Shown here: in pieces, positions 34,211-45,718 of the stretch
Numbering within the stretch: the first letter of the stretch is position 1
Layout: each line of letters opens with the position of its first letter
DNA from: Jacaranda mimosifolia
Lineage: Eukaryota > Streptophyta > Magnoliopsida > Lamiales > Bignoniaceae
NCBI GenBank assembly: GCA_018894105.1
Contig: CM032129.1
Location: 17,052,968 to 17,116,967, forward strand
Length of the DNA stretch: 64,000 bases
Direction: 5' to 3'
Translations under genes and position numbers: made by a program
The notes under the pieces: model-generated
The model's input: the letters and a program-made list of their open reading frames with translations, nothing else
Database searches by the model: none
What the model was told of the DNA's origin: nothing

Positions 34211-36000
34211 AGTAGTGCCCCCACTTGGGATAGCACCTAAACTGAAGCATCACTTAGTCCAGACTTAAATCTCATACATAATTGAAACAATAGACCCATA
34301 AGAATTTTTTACAAAATCATCAAAGATAGCAACAAGCTTCAACCTAAGCAAATCTTAACGGAAGTATGAATTACATGCCATGACAATCCCATCGTTCATC
34401 ATTTCATACCTATTTTAATAATAAGTTCAAATCTGGCATATGACAACATTTCCAAATCTTAACTTAATCTAAAACTGATTCGTACACAGGTCTAAGCACA
34501 TTTTCTATTACAAAATGTATTTACATCCTTCCAAGCTTGATGTATGAGATCATCATCAAAACTTGTCTGAGAAAGTCAGTGATACATGGGGTAAGTTCAA
34601 AGACTCAGTGAGGGATAAACTTATGAATAACAATATAGATCTATCGAGGATGAATCAACTCAATAGAACATCAATTAAACAGTTAGAACATGACAGATTC
34701 AGAATTAGACAGTGATAATAGCAAAACAGGAAACTCTTTGATTCAGACAGTCACGATATAGTCAAATAATACAAACCTAAAGCATATGCATTTCGACATA
34801 ATATAACAGGCATGCATATCCGATTCACCTTATACCAGACAGTCAAACAAATTCCACAATGCGTGACAACTTAGTACATGGTAGATGCCCATACGGACCG
34901 TGTGGTGCACTGCTGATGCCTAGGGGGAAATCCCTAGAGCATCGTTGATACCTAGGGGAAAATCCTTAGCGTACCATGGATACATAAGCGGGGCCGCTTA
35001 GCGTATCACTAATACCCATGCGAACCACATGGCATGCCCCACATAACCAAACATTTCGCTTAAATTGGCCTCAAGCCCAATAATTCTCAGTACAGATACA
35101 GACTGTATAGCACACCACAAGTTTCAGATAAATAGATGTGCCAGCGAGGCAACTATAATAGTACAGACAGTACAAAAATGCTGACAAAGCTGAAAGACAG
35201 CGGTGAACAATTCAGATAATAGATGTGCTGGTAAGGAAAAAGATAATAGAACATGACGGAACAGATGATAGAACGATATAGATAACAGATCGGTATAGAT
35301 AACAGATGGGAGTTCTGGGCACCAGAACAGATAGAATTTAGAATCGGTAACAAACAATAACCCACACAGGGGTGTACATACTAGATAATAGATATTAACC
35401 AAGAGTTCAACAATTCTCAGATTTCAACAAAATAGAATACCGATCAAAAACAGAAACCCTCACAGGGGTCATTCCTCAAGAACAGATAAGTATGCTACCG
35501 CCGCCGCTGACCGCCATCGCCGAAAAACTTAATGCCGCCACCCATAGATGCCTCTCGTAGTGAGCTTTCTAATGCTTAGCTTTGTTTTCTATTTCTCAGC
35601 TGGAAAAAGCTTCAATTTCCACCCCAAAATCCTAAAATACACCTTGCTCCGTCGTGAAGAACTCACTGATTTTCGCCTCTGCCTCCACCGTATGAAACGA
35701 AAATGCAGTAGCACCACCGTGATCCTTGAGCTGAGGGCTCTCAGAAATGCTGCCTTGAAACTCGTTCTAGCCTTTTCCCCGCCGTCACCTGACAAGACCA
35801 TCGAGGTGGGTTTTCTTCAAGCTTTCGGTTCTAGTGATCTGTTGCCTGGAACGCCGCGTGCGAGGTGTCGAAATGTTGCTGGTGAAGTCAGGAAGAAGAT
35901 AATTGGAGGGGGGGAGAAATGAAAATTGGGTACCTAAAGGGGGTGAGTTTTTAGATTTTCATTTGGCTTTGAAAACTTTTACTGCATCTCATTTAGGCCC
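34211..36000 (-). mobile_element. Tekay-like 5' LTR, truncated and internally deleted
   Basis: It begins AGTAGTGCCCCCAC (family TGTAGTGCTCCCAC with the first base changed) and parallels 28136-30700. It lacks about 680 bp corresponding to 29434-30117, with the join near 35484. It stops at 36000 in 'tcatttaggccc', where copia LTR sequence starts. It contains a tandem array (34880-35040) and ACCCTCACAGGGGT motifs (35360 degenerate, 35456 exact). The antisense frame at 35548-35922 (124 codons) aligns with that at 30175-30540. The minus frames at 35124-35402 are LTR repeats. Confidence 0.8.
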
Positions 36001-37244
36001 AATTATTTGATTAATTTAACACTTTAAATTAATCAAGCCATTGTGATCAACTCTTATTTAGTCAATTTGGTCTCTTCAAAAGTTGACCAACCCAATTATC
36101 TAACTCCTTAGATAAGTTTTCCAATTCTAATTAGAGTGCTCAAGGCTTTTGTGCATGACCTTTTATGTTCACCAATTAATTTGACATGGGCTTGCAACTC
36201 TTTGTAATTTTGTGAATATCAAATATTTTGATTAGTCTAAACTCTTTTAAACTAAAAACTCTTTCAATTAATCTCTATTAATTAAAGAGTACCCAATCTC
36301 CATGGTTGATGTCTAGCATAAGCCGCCCATGGAGCTCGACCATTTAGATGACTTAACTTTTTGGGTGAACCTTTCTACTTACAATTACACGTAAATATGG
36401 TCCTTCTGATTCCTATGTCCAGAAAGAGGCCTAGGGCAAGATATTTGCTAGTTCCTTAATAGCATCAACAACTATGCATCTATTCTTGTTGTTCAACTCT
36501 TGATTATGGCATCAGCTTTGGAAAACTCCTTTTCCAAATTATCATATCACCTTGCGCAAGGATTCCTTAGAATCTATCATCATAAAATACATAGGAGATC
36601 AACTAGTTCTTCTCACGTGAGCGAAATAGATCCCATCTTGGAACTCACCAACCTCCATACTTAGGTAGCTTGTGTCCAACCTAAGCTCCGTATGACCCGC
36701 TATGTAGTCAGGACAAAATCAAAGCATAAGAATGTAAATACAAGGTTGCCTTGGAATTTCAAGTTAAAAGACTAATTATATGCACTATTGTATGCTCGAG
36801 AACTTCCCACTACCGATATGCGACTCTAGCTACCTCATGGATTCTTTAGGTGAGTCTTCAATGAACTTGTTCTCCAACAAGCACCCACTAATTTGCATCT
36901 ATGTCTCACATAGATTGCCCATTAAATGAGGCAATATCCAACTCTTTAGAGTATGCACAGTTAATACAAGTCTACCCAAATCTTAGATATCCTGTCTCAT
37001 AAGATTCTATGACTTTGAATATTTAAAATCATGACCATAGAGACTTATTTCATGATCACCATCATATGCTAACCAATTCCCATAATCTTGTATGATTTAA
37101 TGGTTTCAACCAAATGCATGTGAAAAGTATTATAAATGCATAAGATGAAGATGGCCATTTTATAGAATATCATTTAATCAAGATGGTTTTACAAGGAGTA
37201 GTTTTCCATGCCAATCTATTTAGCTGTGGGGCACTATTTCAATA
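36001..37244 (-). mobile_element. copia LTR fragment (3' LTR, one half)
   Basis: It enters mid-LTR ('gattaatttaacactttaaattaatcaa', as near 10545) and follows the copia LTR order to CACTATTTCAATA at 37244 ('gaaagaggcctagggcaagatatt', 'ccaaattatcatatcaccttgcgcaagg'). The other half is lost at the junction with the gypsy LTR at 36000. It is more diverged than the LTRs at 43-57 kb, so it is an older insertion. Confidence 0.8.
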
Positions 37245-37528
37245 ATCTCCCACTGCCCTAAAGCCAATTTCCCATAGTTTTTAAGCCCATTTTCTCAAGA
37301 TGCCTTTGAAAGACCTTTTGCGTTAGGGGTTTAGTTGATCTACTATATTCTCTTTCAAGGCAACTCTCTCTAATGTTATGTTGTCTCTATCAATGATCTC
37401 ACAGATCAAGTGATAACTTATCAATTTATATTTGGATCACTAATGAGATCTTGGCTCCATTACTTGCATAAGGGATCCATTGTTGTCTCCAAAGGATAAC
37501 TACTGGCTCCAATGCTAGGCACTACATC
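37245..37528 (-). pseudogene. copia polypurine tract and RNase H 3' fragment
   Basis: The purine tract (minus strand GGGCAGTGGGAGAT) abuts the LTR. The rest matches 45719-46005 and 57143-57425 of the two large copia elements, the end of the pol region ('atgagatcttggctc', 'gataactactggctc'). It is cut at 37528 by a plus-oriented gypsy LTR. No open frame remains. Confidence 0.7.
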
Positions 37529-38637
37529 TGTAACACCCCTAAAATTTGGTATTTTTGAAAAATAAGGATTTAGAAAATTAATTTATTAGTTGGTCGGATT
37601 TTAGGGCTCAAAAAATAATAAAAAAAGGACTTGATTGTAAGAATTTTAAAAGTTTTGGGGTTAAATCATAATTTGAGAAAACTTGATTTAAATAGCATAC
37701 TAGGAGTTTTGGGGTTGGCATGGAATTATTTTGGGTCAAATGGGTGGAATTAAGGCACTAACAAGTCTAGGGGCTGAATTAAAGATGCTCCATATTTGGG
37801 ACGACTTAATTATAAGGTGGGCGAAGTTTTGGGGGTCAATTTATAATTTCAAAAAATAAGTTTTTATATAGCATTTTCACCCCTATTTTTTTTCATTATT
37901 CCACCAAGCAACCACTCCACCCTCTTCGGTGAACCCCCTCCGACGATGACCAAAACAGTAAACTAAACCCACCACCCACTTCATCCCCTCACAGCGAGCA
38001 TGCCGGTACCACAAGCACACACAAACACGAACGAACGGTGAAAAAGTGGAGGACCAAAAATGAGGAACGACAGAGCTTGATGGGTTTCACTTTTTGATGA
38101 CAGTTTAACATAACCAAAGAGTGGGCCTTGTAGTCCTTAGCTCAGGGAACACGGTCATGGCTTCAAATTGCAAAACGGACCATCAACAATGATGAAATTG
38201 AATAAAAAGCAATGCGGCGGCGAGAGGTGGCGTAGTGGCTTTCAGGCAAAAATTAGACTGCAATTCAACGGCATTTGGTAGGATTAAATTGGGGGTTTGC
38301 CTTGTCTAGCTGAGATATATCTTCTGGTGGTGTTGTTGCCCTTCTCCGGCGGCGGCGGTGGTGGTGCGGCTGAGATAGGACAGAATCTTTATCTCATCGC
38401 AAGGAATATATGCACGGGAACTGATTGTGTAAATTACACTCCGATAAGAAGATATTGGGTGAATGGCTAGATTTGAGTTGTAATTGTATGCATGTGTTTA
38501 TATATACCTTCAAATTCATGCGATACATTGTATCAATGAAAGAATACGCGATCTAACTGGAAAAATTGAAACATGTACTATAGGCCAAGTGAGTCTGAAT
38601 TTGTATTATTGTATGATAATCTTGGGATTAAGTGAGG
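37529..38637 (+). mobile_element. gypsy LTR fragment (5' part), inserted in copia
   Basis: It begins TGTAACACCCCTAAAATTTGG at 37529 within copia RNase H sequence ('cactacatc|tgtaac') and follows 13900 and 18081 through the GC-rich block (37900-38360). It continues to 'gtatgataatcttgggatta.gtgag' near 38637, equivalent to about 19140. The remaining LTR is deleted and SIRE-related sequence follows. The 96-codon plus frame at 38484 spans the junction and is not a gene. Confidence 0.75.
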
Positions 38638-38778
38638 ATACCAGATACCAAGATGAGGAGATCTCTTCAAATATCTTAAAATTCATTTCACTGCTCGAAG
38701 GTGAGACTCCTTTGGATTTGCTTGAAATCAAGCACATAAGTTCATGGAGAAAAGGATATCCAGCCTACTTGTAGTAAG
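38638..38778. other. short unassigned segment
   Basis: These 140 bp lie between the truncated gypsy LTR and the SIRE pol remnant. They match nothing else in the window and show no motif. They could be SIRE RNase H sequence too decayed to recognise, or filler DNA at the deletion junction. Confidence 0.3.
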
Positions 38779-39620
38779 GTACAATAGACTCCCAGTGATC
38801 CCTCGATACATCGTTTCATCAACTCATTTTTCTTCTGAATCAAGTTCCAATTTTATATTTGGTGCCATAAGGATAGATGTCTCTTTGTAATTCTTCATTC
38901 CAAATTTTCTGAGCAGTTCCCTTGTGTACTTTTTCTTGACAAATATATGTATATATATATACTTGTGGAATTTTGCTTGATTTGAAGTCCAAGGAAGGAA
39001 TTCAATTCTTCCATGAGACTCATCTAAAACTCACGTTTCATGAAATTTGCAAAATCTTCACAAAGAAATTCTTTAGTACTAACAAATAATGTCATCCACA
39101 TAAATTTATATAATTAATATATCACTATCAACTTTCTTGATGAAAAGTGATGCTAATTGTGCCAATGGAAAAACCCTTAGAAAGAAGAAATGTGCTTAGC
39201 CTTTCATACCATGCCCTAGGTGCTTGTTTGAAGCTATACAATGCTTTTGATAATTTAAAAATGTGATTTGGCAAATCTTAGTGTTGAAATCTAGAGGGTT
39301 GTTCAACATACACTTCTTCTTTGATAAAACAATTTAAAAATGAACATTTAAAGTCCATTTGAAAAGTGTAAAATTTTTGTATGATGCATATGTAAGCAAT
39401 ATGCATCTAGATTCTAGTTGTCCTATAGGTGCATATATTTCATCAAAATTAATATCTTCCTGTAGGGAATATCCTTTTGCAATGAGTCTCACTTTGTTTC
39501 TTACAAAATTACCTTTTTCGTCTAGTTTGTTTCCAAATACCCACTTAGTTCCTATTATGGGTCTGTCAGTGGGCCTTTCGACCAAGTTTCACACCTTATT
39601 TTTGTGAAATTAGGAAAGTT
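38779..39620 (-). pseudogene. SIRE-like copia reverse transcriptase remnant
   Basis: On the minus strand the N-terminal part reads PIIGTKWVFGNKLDEKGNF and NKVRLIAKGY (frame 39334-39585). After a frameshift comes QMDFKCSFLN with the first catalytic Asp. The YVDD box is at 39091-39102. Further on are ELLRKFGMKNYKETSILMAP and DETMYRGITGSLLYLT near 38780-38940. This pattern is typical of the SIRE/Maximus lineage of Ty1/copia. Stops and frame changes separate the blocks. The antisense plus-strand frames at 39359-39975 are shadows. Confidence 0.8.
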
Positions 39621-40802
39621 GTTTCTCCATGGCAATCTTCTAATGCCTGTCATTCATAGCTTTATGTATATCAACAGGTTCTACAAGATACAGAAAAACA
39701 ACGTTAGTGACATTTTCATCATTTGCTTTAGATCGTGTCATGATTCTAGCATTCAGATTCCCTATTATTTTGTCAGTTGGATGACTTGATGCGTGTTTGA
39801 ACTTTCACACTTTTTCTTTTGCTTTCATATTAGCACTCCAGCTAATACTTCATCAGTATTTTTCTCGAAACTTCCTTTTTCTGCTTCCTTTTCTTGCTGT
39901 ACAACTTTAATTACTTTGTCCATACCTGTAGTTTTTATGCTCAAGGTATCCTTGGCAAGAAATGGATTAGTCTAATAAAAAATAACATGTTTGGATTCTT
40001 GCACAGTCCTTTTTCATTTGTTAAATCCTTGGTAGACCTTGCTATGAACAGAATATCCGACGAATATGCCTTTATCAGACTTGGAATCAAATTTAGTCAA
40101 ATGATTTCTATCATTCAAAATGAAGCATTTGCAATCAAACACACTAAAATATGAGATATTTGGTATTTTACCTTTCCACAATTCATAGGGGGTCTTTTTG
40201 ATAAAAGTTCTTAGGAAAACTCTATTAATGATGTAGCATGATGTATTAAATGCCTACCCCTAAAATGACTTAGGTTAATCATATTCATTTAGAATTGTAC
40301 AAGCTATTTATTCAAGGATTCTATTTTTCCTTTCCATTGCCCCATTTCGTTGCGGTGTTTTTTGTACATAAACGTTATGAGAGTAGCTATTTTCATCACA
40401 AAACATCATAAAATCATTATCACCAAATTCTTTTCCATTGTCACTTCTCATTTTTTCAATGGAATATCCTCTTTCATTTTGAGTTTTCCTAGTAAGTGAT
40501 ATAAATGATTTTAATTCATTATTTTTATGAGCAAGAAAATGAACCCAAGTAAAACGAGAAAAATCGTCAACAATAACAAACACTTATTTACTACCTCCAA
40601 GAGAAGATACTTTCATAGGTCCAAACAAATATGTATGAAGAAGGTCAAGTGATCTAGATAAGGGGATATCATTTATGGGTTTGAACAGGGTCTTAATTTG
40701 TTTTTCTTTTACACATGCATCACATATTTTATTCTTAGTAAATTCAATTTTAAGAATTCCTTTAATAAGATCTTTCTTAACAAGATGATTAAGAAGTTTC
40801 AT
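39621..40802 (-). pseudogene. SIRE-like copia integrase (GAG-pre-integrase and core)
   Basis: Frame 40584-40802 carries the pre-integrase zinc region ending CDACVKEKQIKTLFKP. Just upstream (40803-40830) the minus strand gives HRRLRHANMKL, supplying the His pair. Frame 40308-40583 is the catalytic core: MFVIVDDFSRFTWVHFL (first Asp), EKMRSDNGKEFGDNDF (second Asp) and TPQRNGAMERKNRILE (Glu), so the DDE triad can be read. From 39621 to 40307 the C-terminal half is degenerate. A stop separates the two frames at 40584. It belongs with the RT remnant on its left. Confidence 0.85.
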
Positions 40803-40959
40803 ATTTGCATGTCTTAAACGTCTATGCTAGGTCTACCTGGAATCTTCAGAAGTAATAAGGCATTCAACATTCTGACTAGAAAGATCATCTAAATTAATAT
40901 AGTAGATGTTTCTAACTCTAGCAGCAATAAAAATGATTTCATGACTTTTCTTTTGGTAA

Positions 40960-41079
40960 CAAAACTAAACGCAGCCATCAGGATCGATTAAACTCAATTG
41001 GCATCAGAGCTTTGGGGCTCACAAAATAAGTTCTAACCAACTTGAGCTTAATCAATCCTAATGGCTGCACTTAGTTTTG
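40960..41079. repeat. inverted repeat joining head-to-head SIRE remnants
   Basis: The left arm 40960-41001, read on the minus strand, and the right arm 41037-41079 share about 37 of 43 positions, covering the pre-ATG leader and the gag start (ATGGCTGC...TTAGTTTTG). A loop of about 35 bases holds the PBS (40998-41010, TTGGCATCAGAGC, plus orientation). The minus-strand SIRE copy on the left and the plus-strand copy on the right thus meet at their 5' ends with no LTR between them. Confidence 0.85.
40998..41010 (+). other. primer-binding site of plus-strand SIRE copy
   Basis: TTGGCATCAGAGC resembles the initiator-Met PBS (TGGTATCAGAGC) with one change, followed by 'tttggggctcacaaaa', usual for SIRE-type leaders. 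No LTR end precedes it; the inverted left arm abuts instead. Confidence 0.75.
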
Positions 41080-42600
41080 ATGTTTATGCAGAAGAATAGT
41101 CAAGTACTAGTCTACTTTTGTTTGATGGAACGAATTACTCCACATGAAATAATCAGAACGAAGAGTGTATCATAGCTCTTGACTATGATTTATGGAGTAT
41201 AATCATTGATGGGCCACTTATTCCATCCTCCAAGAATATGTCCCAGAAAAGCAGAATGGAACTTACCACAGAGGACAAAAAGATGTTGTCTATGAACGCC
41301 AAAGCTAAAAACATTCTGTCATATGCATTGGTTAATTAAGAATATGATCGATTCAACACCTGTTCCTCTGCAAAAGAGATGTGGGACATGCTTCAAGTTA
41401 CCCACGAAGGGAGATCTCAGGTAAAATATGAAAGAATCGCATTACTTACCCATAAATATAAAATGCTTTCTATGAAAATAGGTGAATTGATCAGTCAAAT
41501 GTATGCACGTTTCATGGACATAGTCAACCCCATGTTTGCACTAAGGAAAGCAATATCCAAAAGTAGGCAAGTTTAAAAAATCCTGCGATCTTTACCTCGA
41601 GGATGGACACCAAAAGTTACTGCAATACATGAAGCCAAGAATTTAGAAACTCTATTAATGGGAGAGGTTATTAGATCACTTACCTCTCACAAAATGACAC
41701 TTCTAATAAGAAAAGAAAGTTTTGATAGTAAAAATAAAAGGAATATTGCATTCAACTCAGAACAAATTGACTGGAATGATGAATCATGATATTTAGATGA
41801 AGATGCCATAAATGATGAAATAGCAATGATCACAAAACGTCTCAAACATCTAACACAAGAAGAAACTGATTCAGAAGAGACACCAAAACAAGTTCTTGGA
41901 GAAACAATGCTGATTACCAATATCTGAGTAGATCATTTGTCATGAAGCCACAAAATTAGGCACAAAAGGCCTAATTGTCCAAAACTCGAAAGATATCCAA
42001 AATTTGAGCAAAGTTCTAAATCTAGAGCGACGATGATTACATTGGACAATTCTGACTCAGGCTAATTCAATAACGAGGACTGCTGCATCATGGCTAATAG
42101 ACATGTAACCTTTCACTATGAATTAAATTCTAGTTATTCTAAATGTGAGCATGAAAGTTCCAGTATGTCTAACTTGCATGAAGAGTATCAAAATCAGCTA
42201 GTGAAACTTCAAAAAGAAATTAACTTACTTAATTATCAAATTCAGAACAATCTTGATGAAAAAGCTAAACTTGTTCAAACTTACAATAACATTATTAAAA
42301 AATATATAGATGATAGGAATAGACTTGTCAAGAAGATTTAGCACATTGAAAATGAACATGCTTTTCTGTTGGAAAGAAATTATAATCTAAAGAGAATATT
42401 AAGGGAAAACAAAAAGAAATAGAAAATCAAACATATCATTTCACTAACCACTCTAAAAATAGAAATTAAAAAACCTGTCATAGTTGTGGAAGATGAGGTC
42501 ATGTTTCTTATAAGTGCCCAATAAAGAAAGAAATTGGAACTAAATACATTAGGGTTCCAAAATCTAACCAACAAAGACCCAGTATTATGTAGGTACGTAA
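41061..42600 (+). pseudogene. SIRE-like copia gag remnant
   Basis: The ATG at 41061 opens MAALSFDVYAEE, then a stop. Later blocks are MWDMLQVTHEGRSQVKYERI (41379-41573), KILRSLPRGWTPKVTAIHEA (41576-41640, after one stop), a coiled-coil segment at 42090-42340 (HEEYQNQLVKLQKEINLLNY), and a zinc knuckle near 42474-42525 reading C-H-S-C-G-R-stop-G-H-V-S-Y-K-C. The C-X2-C-X4-H-X4-C spacing is kept, with a TGA where Trp is usual. The UBN2-type gag of SIRE elements has this layout. It has many stops, no complete frame, and is not functional. Confidence 0.8.
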
Positions 42601-42639
42601 AATAACTCTAATATGTGTTGTAGGAAACAATCAAGGAAG

Positions 42640-42930
42640 CCAATCAGAAAGACAAATGGTATCTGGATAGTGAATGTTCTAGACACATGATCGGAGATAA
42701 AATATTATTCACAAACTTACAAAACTTAGTCGTGGAAACATCCTATTTGCTGACAATACAAAAGGGAAAATCACAGGTAAAGAGAATGTTGGAAACAGAG
42801 ATAGAACTTCCATTGAGAATGTCTGGCTAGTAGATGGGCTCAAGCATAATCTACTAAGCATCACTCAATTTTATGATAATTGGTATTAGAACAAGGTTAT
42901 AGGTTTTAGTGCCCAGGCTATTGCTAGGGG
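42640..42930 (+). pseudogene. SIRE-like copia protease start
   Basis: After gag the plus strand reads DKWYLDSECSRHMIGDK (from about 42650), the copia aspartic protease active site (family DSGCSRHMTG) with Gly replaced by Glu. It continues to VWLVDGLKHNLLSITQF at about 42825-42880. The coding trace ends near 42930. The Glu substitution at the catalytic Gly would disable it even without the other lesions. Confidence 0.75.
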
Positions 42931-43124
42931 AGATTGTTGGATTTATTATCCGTATCATCCTTTAACTCGGGAGTAACCGCCCAACCCATGGCACTTATGG
43001 GCCGTAGTCATCTCAAGTCGACCATAGCCTTATACGGTGCTTTATGCTACCAAATATATAAACAAATAAAGTTGCGCTTCTACTAATAATTATAGCTTTT
43101 AGCCTAGTGGTAAGCACTTGATCC
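42931..43124. other. unassigned segment between SIRE and copia remnants
   Basis: About 190 bp with no match elsewhere in the window. It opens TGTTGGATTTATTATCC, which could be a copia LTR start. Near 43096-43115 it holds 'tagcctagtggtaagcac', similar to a Pol III box A. No convincing box B follows at the right distance. I cannot identify it. Confidence 0.3.
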
Positions 43125-43543
43125 TAACAAAGTTCAATGACAACGTCTCTTCTATCTAGTAGAAACTCCTTTCCCAAAAAGGTGGCTTTCCTCAAGACAA
43201 ACACCTTTTGTTATGAGGGATCATAGAAATGGTAACCCAAAGACTCTTTTGTGTATCCCATAAACTTGCATAAGGTGGATCTTTCATCGAACTTGTCTCC
43301 CACTAGTCTTTTGATATAGGCGAGAGACCACCAAACTCTTAAATAAGAGTAAGATGGTGCTTTGCCTACCACATCTTATGTCGAACCTTTGGCTCCAACT
43401 TTGAGGGTATTATGTTTGGTAGTCTCACTGCCGTGCCTAGGACGTATCCCCAAAAGGAGATAAGGACATCAATAAATCTCATCTTAGATCATACCATACC
43501 CAACTAGGTATGGTTTCTTCTCCTGGCCACTCCATTATGTTGG
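43125..43543 (-). pseudogene. older copia integrase/linker fragment, left of insertion
   Basis: This matches 47455-47870 and 58900-59310 of the two large copia elements, the region between integrase core and RT ('ccaaaaaggtggc', 'gacgtatccccaaaagg'). It reads up to 'ccattatgttgg'. It stops at the target duplication GTTGG (43539-43543) where the nested copia begins. The matching right half resumes at 53705. No open frame of note remains. Confidence 0.8.
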
Positions 43544-44158
43544 TGAAGGAATGTGCGGCACTAAGATCCAAATATTTGCAAAAAAAAACAAATAAAACTT
43601 GCCCACACACATCCACAAGGATCTAGACATGCATAAGATTCATATTTGGAGAGGGAAATGCCATGATGAAGCCGAAAATCAAGAAACAAGAGAAAACACC
43701 CTCCAACTCTTGAAGTTATCCCCTCACTGGCGCAGCAAAAACACCAACCAATTTCCCCAAGTTAAACTTCTCTTTTTGAGCTAAAACTTTTACTGAGTGT
43801 CCTCAACACCTTGAAGATCCTACAGCCAAAAGTTTAGCTCAATCAGAACAAAATAAGTCCTCCCAGAACTCGTTGCAAATGGCTGCTAGAAACTATTTCA
43901 ACAAGAGCAATAGCAACCCAAACGTTTTTCCTCTAATGAGATAGTCCACACACCAAATGGAAAGACCTTTTCTCTACAAAAATGGTTGAAGATAATCGCA
44001 TAGAAATGGAAGAAAGAATCCCAAGTATGGATGGGGAGGATGAGGGAGGCTGGAGAGATTTGTGGAGAATCTAACTATTAGATGCACACTAACAAAGTTT
44101 GTTGTTGGGAGAATAATGTACACTTTGCACAATGCTTACCTTGTGGTTGTCCCCTCCT

Positions 44159-44172
44159 ATATCTATATATAG
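44159..44172 (-). promoter_or_regulatory. TATA box, copia element 1 3' LTR
   Basis: The minus strand reads TATATATAGATATA. The equivalent is deleted in the element's own 5' LTR near 52139. Confidence 0.6.
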
Positions 44173-44178
44173 GATGAG

Positions 44179-44202
44179 GATGGTGTGTGGTTACACACCA
44201 TC
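44179..44202. promoter_or_regulatory. hairpin upstream of TATA box, alternative sequence
   Basis: The arms GATGGTGTGT (44179-44188) and ACACACCATC (44193-44202) pair perfectly over 10 bp around GGTT. The position is the same as in the other LTRs, but with different bases in the stem. Confidence 0.65.
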
Positions 44203-45718
44203 TTCAAAGAGGGGATGCCACATGTCCATGCCAAGGTGGCCACTAACAGTTAGCGTTGTTAGAATTTGAATGTCATTCGGAATTCACATTTCATCTCATG
44301 AAATGTCTTCAAATGAATTCTAATTCCATATTAAATAAACCCTTCATTTAATAACACTCTCCTAAATTAACTATCCAATTTAATTAAATTGATCACTTTA
44401 ATTTAATTAATAACCCTTTGACTTAACTCTTAAGTCAAAGTGCTTAACTCTTTAAGCTAGTCAAAATTAATTTAACTCTTAAATTAATTTGACCAATTGA
44501 TAGTCATGTGGCATCAATTAATTAACTCTTAATTAATTGATCTTAATTTAACTCTTAAATTAAATTGACCAATTTAACTCTTAAATTGATCAAGCAAAAA
44601 ATGACTCCAATTTTTAGCCCCTTCAAAATTGGTAAAGAATCAATTTTCTAACACATAGAAAATTCTCCTTCCTTCAATAAGTCATTCAATTTGACTTTTG
44701 TGTGTGACCCATTAGGTTCTACCATTCATTGGATATGGGCTCACAACTCCTTGTGACTTATGGAACATCAAATATTCACATTAATTTAAACTCCTTTAAA
44801 TTCCATTGTCGATGTCCAACCTCAAGCCTATGGAGCCCAACTAATTGGCCGAAATGAATGCTCTTGGAAAACGATTCTAACATTACGCATACCTTGCAAA
44901 TATGGTTCTTCCATCTCCTATCTCCATGAAAAATGCCCAGGACAAGATATTAGTCGGCTTCCTAATTGCCTCGATACAATACTTCTATTCTCAATGTTCA
45001 ATTCCCTTAGTGACCTTATCTTTGGAAACACCTTTGCAAATTTTCACATCATCTTGTATAAGAATTTATTAGAATCGATCATTATAAAACACATAGGGTA
45101 TGCACTCGCCCTTCACAAAAATGAGGAGTTAGATTCCATCATGGATTTGACAAACTCCATGTCTAGTAGCTCATGCCCAATCTCAACTCGAGTGCCTTGC
45201 TAAGTGACCAAGGAAGAGTCAAGGCATAAAGGCCAGACATAAGGTTACCATGGATCCTCAGGTCAAAGGACTAATAATACGCACTAGCGTAAGATGGAGA
45301 ACTTACCACTTTGGCTATCTAGTGGAATCTCTGGGCAAGACTGCAGTGCCTTGTTCGCTAACAAGTACCCACTAACATGCATTCATATCTCATATGGGAT
45401 TGCTCATAGAACGGAGCAATATCCAACTCTTAAATAGTGCAAGTCTATCCAGATCTTAGATGCCTTATCTCGTAAGATCCTATGACTTGGAAGATTTAAG
45501 ATCACGGCCATGTGAGACTTATTCCATGATCACCATCCAATATATGATCATGTTCTATAGTCTTATGTGATCTAAGTGCTTCATCCAAATGCCAGTAAAG
45601 TAAAAAATGAGCATAAGATGAAGATGGTCATATAAGGAATATCATTCAATCAAGATTGTCTTACAAGGAAATAGTTTACAAAGCCAATCTAATTGGCTTG
45701 CGCGGCACTATTCCAACA

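Larger units (their letters stand above)
43544..45718 (-). mobile_element. copia element 1, 3' LTR
   Basis: This 2,175 bp LTR starts TGAAGGAATGTGCGGC and ends CTATTCCAACA. Its partner is 51566-53704. It keeps a TATA box (44159-44172) and upstream hairpin (44179-44202) in sense orientation. Target duplications GTTGG flank the element at 43539-43543 and 53705-53709. The LTR pair differs by numerous substitutions and several indels, so the insertion is old. The frames at 43599 and 44994 (plus) are antisense. Confidence 0.92.

Noticed and set aside
38484..38774. 96-codon plus-strand ORF
   Set aside because: It crosses the junction between a truncated gypsy LTR and unrelated DNA, so it cannot be an inherited gene.
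39359..40154. Series of plus-strand ORFs of 60-86 codons
   Set aside because: They are antisense shadows of the SIRE RT and integrase on the minus strand.
43096..43140. Possible tRNA gene or SINE head
   Set aside because: Only a box A-like stretch is present; the candidate box B matches poorly and no cloverleaf can be drawn.
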